Shown one piece after another: positions 1-5,555 of a DNA stretch of 7,768 bases. Source of the DNA: Mariprofundaceae bacterium (lineage in GTDB: Bacteria; Pseudomonadota; Zetaproteobacteria; Mariprofundales; J009); NCBI GenBank assembly GCA_015489095.1, contig WFMN01000175.1:1-7768 (forward strand). Reading direction: 5' to 3'. Below the pieces are notes generated by a model, which ran no database searches, was not told the origin of the DNA, and saw only the letters and a list, made by a program, of their open reading frames with translations. A program made the translations under genes and the position numbers. How positions within the stretch are numbered: the first letter of the stretch is position 1; each line of letters opens with the position of its first letter.

Positions 1-75
1 CAGACGGTGGCGCTCTGCCAGTGCAAGCAGAGCAAGAACGGCGCGTTCTGTGACGGCTCGCACAACGCCCTGTAA
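1..75 (+). CDS. CDGSH-type iron-sulfur protein, C-terminal end (5' truncated by window)
   Basis: The first 75 bases read as an open frame ending in TAA and encode 24 residues that finish with CQCKQSKNGAFCDGSH plus NAL. This matches the CDGSH iron-sulfur signature C-x-C-x2-S-x3-(P)-x-C-D-G-S-H, in which three Cys and one His bind a [2Fe-2S] cluster (mitoNEET-type domain). All four ligands are present. The usual Pro before x-C-D-G is Ala here. In bacteria such domains occur as short stand-alone redox or cluster-transfer proteins, or at the end of longer proteins. The rest of the gene lies outside the window, so its length and role cannot be judged. A REP-type hairpin element begins within 5-20 bases of the stop codon and forms the 3' end region of the transcript. 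Confidence 0.85.
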   Translation, partial: QTVALCQCKQSKNGAFCDGSHNAL

Positions 76-79
76 ATGC

Positions 80-147
80 CCACGGAAGGGTTCGGGGAAA
101 GGATTCCCCTCCTACAGCCTGTAGGAGGGGGCTCCAACCGCGAATTG
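80..147. repeat. REPIN-like inverted REP pair, copy 1
   Basis: This 68-base segment recurs at 334-401 with a constant offset of 254 and 62 of 68 identical bases. It consists of two REP-like units in inverted orientation with their GTAG heads facing each other. Unit a is complement(91-115); read on the minus strand it starts GTAGGAGGGGAA and ends CCCCGAA. Unit b is 121-144; it starts GTAGGAG and ends ACCGCGAA. Unit a can fold GGGGAA/TTCCCC (94-99 with 104-109). Alternatively the two heads pair as a perfect 11-bp stem (106-116 with 120-130) around a GCC loop. Unit b's own stem is degenerate in this copy. A GTAG head followed by an imperfect palindrome is the hallmark of REP sequences mobilised by RAYT transposases; no RAYT gene is in the window. 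Lying just after the CDGSH stop, it may protect or end that transcript, but there is no T-run to make it a standard intrinsic terminator. Confidence 0.75.
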
Positions 148-250
148 GCACTATCGCCTCATCAGTCCGTTGTCGTATTGGGATTCTGATCGTTTCTGGT
201 AATGGCGTTCGTGGTGTGGGGATAGCGCGATGGGATGATGAATTCGAAAT
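148..250. other. Non-coding upstream region of the exporter operon
   Basis: About 100 bases between REPIN copy 1 and the ribosome binding site of the LolA-like gene. The operon promoter should lie here or further upstream. I found no convincing -35/-10 pair: TTGTCG at 170-175 has no good -10 at 16-18 bases. The frame of the downstream gene is open from a GTG at 216, but that start has no Shine-Dalgarno sequence, while ATG 261 does. I therefore treat 216-260 as leader. Confidence 0.4.
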
Positions 251-256
251 GGAGAG
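251..256 (+). promoter_or_regulatory. Ribosome binding site that places the LolA-like start at ATG 261
   Basis: GGAGAG at 251-256 lies 4 bases (6 from the GGAG core) before ATG 261. It is the best Shine-Dalgarno match near any candidate start of this gene. The GTG at 216 has none, and the TTG codons at 414/417 lie inside a duplicated segment with only weak purine stretches upstream. Confidence 0.6.
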
Positions 257-260
257 AACG

Positions 261-1226
261 ATGGATACAATGCAACAACACCTTTTGCGATGTGTACAAC
301 GGATGCCGACTTTCCAAGAGGTCGGCATCGCGGCCACGGATGGGTTCGGGGAAAGGATTCCCCTCCTACGGGCTGTAGGAGCGGTTTCCAACCGCGAATT
401 GCCATGGACGGACTTGTTGCGATGTGCGCAACGGATAAGCACGACGCTCCTAGCCGTGGTCGCGATGGGTGTGGGCGCCATGCCGGCGACTGCCGCGCCT
501 ACCGGGCTTGCCATCATGCAGGCGGTGGACAACCGCGAGGATGGTGACGACCTGACCCAGACGATGACGCAGACGCTGATCGATCGCAACGGCAACCAAC
601 GCGTGCGCCATATGGTGGGGTTTCGCAAGGATGTGGGCAAAGACAAGAAGCTGCTCACCTTCTTCACCGAGCCGGCCAATATCCGGGATACGGCGCTACT
701 CACCTTCGACTACGACGATCCGAGCCGCGACGACGACCAGTGGCTCTACCTGCCGGCGCTCAAACGGGTGCGGCGGATCTCCTCTTCGGATCGCGGCAAC
801 TACTTCATGGGTACGGACTTCACCTTTGAGGATATGAAACAGACCCCCGAGCTGGAGGATTACCACTGGAAACTGCTCGGCTCGGAGGTGGTGGACGGCC
901 ATGATTGCTGGAAGGTGGAGGGGACGCCCGCCTCCGACGAGGTGATGCGCGAACTGGGCTACTCCAGAATGGTGCAATATGTTCGCAAGGATAGTGATTT
1001 CACCATTCGGGTCGATTACTGGGATCAGGCAGGGCGAGAACTGAAGCACCTGCACATTGTGGAGATGAAGCAGATCCAAGGCATCTGGACAGCCTTGAAA
1101 ATCGTCATGGAGAATGTGCAGAGCCGGCACAAGACGATTCTGGAGGCCTCGGAACAGCGCTACAACAGCGGATTGAAGGAGCGGATGTTTACCCAGCGCA
1201 TGCTTAAACGCGGCTATCGCAGGTAG
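261..1226 (+). CDS. LolA-like outer membrane lipoprotein-sorting protein
   Basis: Predicted periplasmic protein of 321 residues, counted from ATG 261, of the LolA-like superfamily usually annotated 'outer membrane lipoprotein-sorting protein'. LolA-fold proteins hold lipid chains in an open beta-barrel and carry them across the periplasm. The hallmark stretch is residues 158-192: DDQWLYLPALKRVRRISSSD, then RGNYFMGTDFTFEDM. A signal-peptide hydrophobic core (LLAVVAMGVGAM) and an A-T-A cleavage site end near residue 78. The pre-core region is far too long because 44 codons (a 132-bp REPIN-containing segment) sit between two copies of the motif LLRC(V/A)QR, at residues 8-14 and 52-58. Without them the protein would start MDTMQQHLLRCVQRISTTLL, a normal signal peptide. 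Start choice is uncertain: ATG 261 has a Shine-Dalgarno sequence, but TTG 414 or 417 could give a normal-length leader. The gene ends 10 bases before the RND exporter, with which it likely works. Confidence 0.82.
   Translation: MDTMQQHLLRCVQRMPTFQEVGIAATDGFGERIPLLRAVGAVSNRELPWTDLLRCAQRISTTLLAVVAMGVGAMPATAAPTGLAIMQAVDNREDGDDLTQTMTQTLIDRNGNQRVRHMVGFRKDVGKDKKLLTFFTEPANIRDTALLTFDYDDPSRDDDQWLYLPALKRVRRISSSDRGNYFMGTDFTFEDMKQTPELEDYHWKLLGSEVVDGHDCWKVEGTPASDEVMRELGYSRMVQYVRKDSDFTIRVDYWDQAGRELKHLHIVEMKQIQGIWTALKIVMENVQSRHKTILEASEQRYNSGLKERMFTQRMLKRGYRR
285..436. mobile_element. 132-bp in-frame REPIN-containing insertion or duplication flanked by 20-bp direct repeats
   Basis: TTGCGATGTG-TA-CAACGGAT at 285-304 and TTGCGATGTG-CG-CAACGGAT at 417-436 match at 18 of 20 bases and are exactly 132 bases (44 codons) apart, in the same frame. 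Between them lie a perfect 9-bp hairpin (302-310 with 321-329, 10-base loop), the REPIN copy at 334-401 and a short linker. Removing one repeat plus the intervening DNA restores a conventional signal peptide for the LolA-like gene. The insertion contains no in-frame stop, so reading continues. I infer that a repeat element entered the 5' end of the gene, with target duplication or by tandem duplication. IS200/IS605-like RAYT transposition is not expected to duplicate its target, so the mechanism is open. Confidence 0.6.
334..401. repeat. REPIN-like inverted REP pair, copy 2, inside a coding region
   Basis: Second copy of the 68-base repeat seen at 80-147, with 6 mismatches. Unit a is complement(345-369), with stem GGGGAA/TTCCCC (348-353 with 358-363). 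Unit b is 375-398, with a perfect stem GCGGTT/AACCGC (381-386 with 390-395) and loop TCC. The heads pair over 7 bp (363-369 with 375-381). It lies within the frame of the LolA-like gene, where it encodes the residues around GERIPLLRAVGAVSNREL. That stretch is therefore repeat-derived and unlikely to be a functional protein segment. Confidence 0.75.
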
Positions 1227-1236
1227 GGGCGTAGTC

Positions 1237-3519
1237 ATGCAGCCACTCTTCTCGTTGATTGTCCGTCGCGCTTGGCTGGTGCTGCTGTTGCTGATGGTGG
1301 TGACGGCGGGCTTTGTGTCGCAACTGCCCAAGCTCACCATGGAGACCAACATCGAAGAGATGCTGCCCAAGAGCATGGAGGCCTATGTCAACAAGAAGGT
1401 GCTGGAAAAGCGCTTCGCCTCCGCCGATATGGTGGTGATCGGTATCGAAAACCGAGGTCCGGAGGGCATCTACAACCCCCACACGCTGAAGCTGGTCGAT
1501 GAGTTGACCCAGTGGCTGAAAACCCGCAAGGAGTTCCGCACGCTGGCTCTCTCCGACTTGATGAGCCTCTCCACCATCAAGGATATTCGCGGCACCGCCG
1601 ATGGCATGGAGGTCAAACGCTTTATGCGCCACCCCGCCACCACGCCGCAGGCGATCGCCGCGCTGAAACAGCGGCTGGTGGACAACGGCATCTACATGGG
1701 CTCGATCGTCGGCAACGACGGCAAGGGGACGCTGATTGTGGTGCGTCCGGCGCCGGAATATGTCGGCCATTACCATGAAATCTACGCATTGATTCAGCAG
1801 AAAATTGCGGAGATTCAGGCGCGTGGTGGGCCGGAAATCCTGCTGATGACAGGGCGACCGATTATCGAGGGGGTGTTCGGTATCTACATGCCGCGGGATA
1901 TGCAGCACATGCAGCCGATCATTCTGGCGCTGCTTGCGCTGCTGTTGTTTCTATCGTTTCGCAATCTGCGTGGTGTGTTGATTCCGCTGGCCGTGGTGAT
2001 TCTCTCTGAACTGTGGATGATGGGAACCATGGCGGCGGCCGGCATTCCGATGTACACCATCACCTCGATGTTGCCTATCCTTATCTTGGCGATCGGCATC
2101 GCCGATTCGGTGCATCTGCTCACCCACATCCGGGTTGCGGCGGCGCGCAATGCAGGGGAAGATAAGGCCGGCGCGATTATCAGCGGGATGCGTGGCATGT
2201 GGTCACCGATTCTGATGACCACCCTGACCACGGCGGCCGGTTTTCTCGCCATGCTCACTTCGGATATCCTGCCCATGCGCTATTTCGGGCTGTTCGCGGC
2301 GATCGGTATCGTCTATGCGTTCATCATCACCATCTGTTTCATTCCCGCTATTGAGGCGGTGTTGCCCCACCGGGAGAAAGCATTGCATACGCTGGCGTTT
2401 CACGGCTATCTCAACATGATGACCCGCATCGTTATCCACTATCCCCGCCAAGTGATGGCGGCCTTCGGCTTGATGCTGCTGCTCTCCGCCTACGGGTTGA
2501 CGCAGCTTCAGGTCAATTCATCCTTGGTATCGGAGTTTCGTCCGAACGACCCGATCAGGCAGGCCGATACGATCCTCAACGCCCACTTTGCCGGCACCAA
2601 TGCGCTCGATGTGATGATCGACAGCGGCAAACCCGATGGGGTGCTGGAGCCCGGTTTTTTGCGGGGAATGCGTAAGTTGCAGGCCGCCGTGGAGGCCGAT
2701 CCCGTGGTGGGGGACTCCTCCAGCATCGCCGAGTTCCTAGCGGAGATGAACAAGGTGATGCACGAAGGGCGGCAGGCTTACCGCGTGCCGCCGGAGACAT
2801 CGCAATTGGCGGCGCAATACCTGCTGCTCTACTCCTTCTCTGGCGCGCCGGACGATTTCGATACCTTCATCACCTCCGACTATCGGCAGGCGCATATCCG
2901 TATTCAGATGAAGCGCGACAGTAGTGCCGATGCCGCCCATTTGATCGCGATTCTGGAAGATAACGCCGGGAGCTGGTTCCCGGGTGCCAAGGTGGCGTTT
3001 GCCGGCACCGCCTACACCACGCACCAGTTCTCCGATCTGATTATCAAGGGGCAGATTCAGTCGCTCGCGCTGGCGCTGCTGTTTATCTTCGTGCTCTGCT
3101 TCGCGATGTTTCGCCGTGTTACCGATGCCGCGCTGGCGATGTTGCCTGTGTTGATGGCGATTGTGGTGATCTATGGCGTGATGGGGCTTACCGGCCTGCC
3201 GCTGGAGATCGGCACGGCGATTACCGGCGCGATGGCGCTTGGGATCGGTGTCGATTTTGCGATTCACTACCTCTACCGCTACCGCGATTATGAGGCACAG
3301 GGGCTCGCGCATCACGAGAATGTGGCGCGCACCAACGAAGAGACCGGGCGGGCGCTGGTGTTCAATGCGCTGGTGGTGATCGGCGGCTTTCTGGTGCTAC
3401 TGACGGCGCACCTCTATCCACAGGTTAAGCTGGGCGCCCTGATCGCCGGCTCCATGGCGACCTGTTATCTAGCATCCTGCTACCTGTTCCCGGTACTACT
3501 GGCGCGGCGTACCGCGTAA
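1237..3519 (+). CDS. RND superfamily exporter (MMPL/COG1033 type)
   Basis: Inner-membrane transporter of 760 residues with the two-fold repeated RND plan: one helix, a large periplasmic domain, then five helices, twice over. The first helix is at about 11-29 and the first periplasmic domain at about 30-225; helices follow from about 228 to 375. The second half starts with a helix near 403-424, then a periplasmic domain to about 605 and helices from about 609 to 756. Each half carries the expected proton-relay Asp: D290 in GIADSVH and D673 in GIGVDFAIHY. The layout matches MMPL/HpnN-like 'predicted exporters' that move lipids or other hydrophobic molecules, not AcrB-type drug pumps, which exceed 1000 residues. 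ATG 1237 follows the upstream stop by 10 bases, with AGGGG 7 bases before it. No membrane-fusion protein gene adjoins it. The LolA-like and barrel neighbours probably serve as periplasmic and outer-membrane partners. The substrate is unknown. Confidence 0.9.
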   Translation: MQPLFSLIVRRAWLVLLLLMVVTAGFVSQLPKLTMETNIEEMLPKSMEAYVNKKVLEKRFASADMVVIGIENRGPEGIYNPHTLKLVDELTQWLKTRKEFRTLALSDLMSLSTIKDIRGTADGMEVKRFMRHPATTPQAIAALKQRLVDNGIYMGSIVGNDGKGTLIVVRPAPEYVGHYHEIYALIQQKIAEIQARGGPEILLMTGRPIIEGVFGIYMPRDMQHMQPIILALLALLLFLSFRNLRGVLIPLAVVILSELWMMGTMAAAGIPMYTITSMLPILILAIGIADSVHLLTHIRVAAARNAGEDKAGAIISGMRGMWSPILMTTLTTAAGFLAMLTSDILPMRYFGLFAAIGIVYAFIITICFIPAIEAVLPHREKALHTLAFHGYLNMMTRIVIHYPRQVMAAFGLMLLLSAYGLTQLQVNSSLVSEFRPNDPIRQADTILNAHFAGTNALDVMIDSGKPDGVLEPGFLRGMRKLQAAVEADPVVGDSSSIAEFLAEMNKVMHEGRQAYRVPPETSQLAAQYLLLYSFSGAPDDFDTFITSDYRQAHIRIQMKRDSSADAAHLIAILEDNAGSWFPGAKVAFAGTAYTTHQFSDLIIKGQIQSLALALLFIFVLCFAMFRRVTDAALAMLPVLMAIVVIYGVMGLTGLPLEIGTAITGAMALGIGVDFAIHYLYRYRDYEAQGLAHHENVARTNEETGRALVFNALVVIGGFLVLLTAHLYPQVKLGALIAGSMATCYLASCYLFPVLLARRTA

Positions 3520-3521
3520 GG

Positions 3522-4796
3522 ATGCGGCGGCTCATCTGCCTGCTGGCGCTGTTGCCGTGGTATGCATTCGCCGCCGGTTTTTCCTTGCATGGTGGGGTGA
3601 AAAACGGATCGGCCTATTTTGTCGCCGGAGAGAAGCGGTGGGATCAGATCCAGAATCGCTTGGAGCTGAAACCGGAGGCGCTGCTGGGGGGCGGCTGGCA
3701 ATTTCGCTCGCGCGCCCTCTTGTGGTACGACGCGGCGATGGATCTGGAGGCGACGCGCGCGCCCGATTTAACGGGCGGCATCAAGCGTCACTACCGCACG
3801 GCCACCCAACTCAAGGAGGCCTACCTGCTCTACGAGGGCGATGCGTTCGATCTTCGCCTCGGACAGCAGCAGATTGTCTGGGGGAAGACCGACGGTCTGC
3901 GGCTGCTCGACATCATCAATCCGCTGGACATGCGTGAGTTTATCCTCGATGACTTCCTCGATTCGCGCATCGGCGTGGTGGCGGCGCGGTTGAACTGGTA
4001 TCCCGACAGCGATCTGGAGCAAGAGGTGGAGTTGCTGCTGATCCCGGATGCTCGGCCATCCGTGGCCGCGCCGACGGGCTCGCGCTGGGCGTTTGCCTTG
4101 CCGACGGTTCCCGCGGGTCTCGCCGTGCAGCAGCTTGCGCCGACAGAGCCCAACTGGTCGGCCACGAACAGCGAGGCGGGCATCGCTTGGCGCGCCGATG
4201 TCGGCGGCTGGGATCTGTCGGCCAACTATTTTTATGGATGGAAGGACACCCCCAACGCCCTGCGCAGGCGCTTGCCCGGCCTATTGCAGGTCAAGCTGAC
4301 GCATGTGCGCATGCAGACGCTCGGCGGCTCGTTTTCCAACGCCTTCGGTGCGTTTGTGGTGCGCGGTGAGATGGCGGTCAATCTGCGCGAAGGGATCGAT
4401 GCCCAAGGCACAACCTTTGCCGACACCGTGCAGCGCAGGGCGACCCTCAACACAGCGCTGGCGGTGGAGTGGACGAAGTACAACTGGACCATCAGCCCGC
4501 AGCTGTTTCTCCGCCATGTCGATGGCTGGAATCCCGCGCTACTGGAGCCAAAGGATGCCGGCTTCTGGACGCTGCGCATCGCAACCGATTTCATGCACGA
4601 AAAGCTGACGCCCGAAGTACTGTTGCTGGCCGATTGGGCTGCGGGCGGCTGGTTGGCGCGCCTGAAGGCGGGCTATGCTTGGAGCGACCAGGTCACCACC
4701 CGGCTCGGCGCGGATATCTTCGGCGGTCATCGCGGCCTGCTCGGCCAGTTTGCCAACAACGACCGCGTCTATCTTGCGTCCGAATACAGCTTCTAG
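3522..4796 (+). CDS. Predicted outer-membrane beta-barrel protein (DUF1302-like)
   Basis: A 424-residue predicted outer-membrane protein. It has a clear Sec signal peptide, MRRLICLLALLPWYAFA, with cleavage after residue 17. The mature part has alternating polar and aromatic strands and ends in ...YLASEYSF, a C-terminal Phe typical of Bam-assembled barrels. The most conserved-looking part is residues 112-152, including RLGQQQIVWGKTDGLRLLD, then INPLDMREF and ILDDFLDSRI. This resembles the DUF1302 family of barrels, which often sit beside RND exporters; the family assignment is from memory of the motif. ATG 3522 starts 2 bases after the exporter's stop, with only a weak AGG before it, so translation is probably coupled to the exporter. 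I infer it is the outer-membrane component for the exported molecule. A structural or porin role is the alternative. Confidence 0.75.
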   Translation: MRRLICLLALLPWYAFAAGFSLHGGVKNGSAYFVAGEKRWDQIQNRLELKPEALLGGGWQFRSRALLWYDAAMDLEATRAPDLTGGIKRHYRTATQLKEAYLLYEGDAFDLRLGQQQIVWGKTDGLRLLDIINPLDMREFILDDFLDSRIGVVAARLNWYPDSDLEQEVELLLIPDARPSVAAPTGSRWAFALPTVPAGLAVQQLAPTEPNWSATNSEAGIAWRADVGGWDLSANYFYGWKDTPNALRRRLPGLLQVKLTHVRMQTLGGSFSNAFGAFVVRGEMAVNLREGIDAQGTTFADTVQRRATLNTALAVEWTKYNWTISPQLFLRHVDGWNPALLEPKDAGFWTLRIATDFMHEKLTPEVLLLADWAAGGWLARLKAGYAWSDQVTTRLGADIFGGHRGLLGQFANNDRVYLASEYSF

Positions 4797-4898
4797 CCCT
4801 CCCTGTATCGCATGGGAAGCGTGGGCGCGCCTCCGACCGAGCAATCACGGCGGCGAATCGCGCTTGGCGCCTCTGGGCAACACCGATACAGTCGCGGT
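4797..4898. other. Gap between exporter operon and two-component system
   Basis: These 102 bases separate the barrel gene from the response regulator. I see no hairpin followed by a T-run, so read-through from the exporter operon is possible. The regulator's frame is open back to ATG 4812, but those 29 codons (MGSVGAPPTEQS...) look unlike any receiver domain start and have no ribosome binding site. Confidence 0.4.
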
Positions 4899-5555
4899 AT
4901 GAAAGCACCGATCACCATCCTGATCGTGGAAGACGATGACGATATCCGCAACCACTTGGAACGCGTGATCGCCGCCGATGTCCGCTTCAAGGTTCTCGGC
5001 ACCGCGGGCTGCCTCCACGACGGCGTGGAGGCGCTTTCCCGCGCGGCGCCGGATGTGCTGCTGGTGGATCTCGGCCTGCCCGACGGAAGCGGTATCGACC
5101 TGATTCGTGCCGCCCGCAGGTTACCAACGCCGTCGGAATGCATGGTGATCACCGTCCACGCCGATCAGCACCATCTGATGACGGCGTTGGAAGCCGGAGC
5201 GACCGGCTATCTGCTTAAAGACGCCCTTCCCGAAAATGTCTGTAGCAGCATCATCGACCTCATTCATGGGGGTTCACCCATCAGTCCGCTGATTGCGCGG
5301 GCACTGTTGAAACGCTTCAAGGTAGCCGATTCCGATGTTGTGCTGGTTGATCCGCTGACCGAGCGTGAAATGGATGTGCTCAAAGGGATGTCGCTTGGCC
5401 TGACGAGAAAAGAGATAGCCCGCAAGCTCGCGGTCACTGTTCATACCATCCATTCCCATGTGAAACGCATCTATGAAAAACTGGAGGTGAATTCAAATGT
5501 TAAGGCCGTTCGCAAGGCCCGTGATCTACGGTTGATTCGGGAAACCGACGATTGA
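4899..5555 (+). CDS. NarL/FixJ-type response regulator (REC + LuxR HTH)
   Basis: Cytoplasmic transcription factor of 218 residues counted from ATG 4899. The receiver domain (about 5-120) shows the acidic pocket E11/D12/D13, phospho-acceptor D57 in LLVDLGLPDGSG, T85 and K107 in GYLLKD. The LuxR/GerE helix-turn-helix follows at about 150-211: LTEREMDVLKGMSLGLTRKE, then IARKLAVTVHTIHSHVKRIY. Phosphorylation by the adjacent NarX-like kinase should switch DNA binding. ATG 4899 puts the first strand (ITILIVEDD) at the usual distance from the N-terminus, but no Shine-Dalgarno sequence precedes it; ATG 4812 would add 29 unrelated residues. Total length matches the family. The kinase gene follows directly and probably overlaps it. 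Target genes are unknown; the exporter operon upstream is one candidate by position only. Confidence 0.93.
   Translation: MKAPITILIVEDDDDIRNHLERVIAADVRFKVLGTAGCLHDGVEALSRAAPDVLLVDLGLPDGSGIDLIRAARRLPTPSECMVITVHADQHHLMTALEAGATGYLLKDALPENVCSSIIDLIHGGSPISPLIARALLKRFKVADSDVVLVDPLTEREMDVLKGMSLGLTRKEIARKLAVTVHTIHSHVKRIYEKLEVNSNVKAVRKARDLRLIRETDD

Noticed and set aside
216..260. GTG 216 as the start of the LolA-like gene
   Set aside because: It has no Shine-Dalgarno sequence and adds 15 residues before an ATG (261) that has a good one.
290..547. Open frame of 85 codons overlapping the start of the LolA-like gene (starts MCTTDADFPRG)
   Set aside because: It is largely a translation of the REPIN and hairpin in another frame and then runs out of frame through the LolA-like signal-peptide region; such repeat-encoded frames are a common annotation artefact.
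696..1908. Long minus-strand open frames opposite the LolA-like and RND genes
   Set aside because: They are His/Arg/Gln-rich shadows of GC-rich coding DNA, with no recognisable domain and lying wholly antisense to well-supported genes.
4864..4892. Possible promoter TTGGCG - 17 bases - TACAGT ahead of the response regulator
   Set aside because: Each hexamer matches consensus at only 4 of 6 positions, which is expected often by chance. It would put the transcript start on the ATG itself, so it is not listed as a feature.
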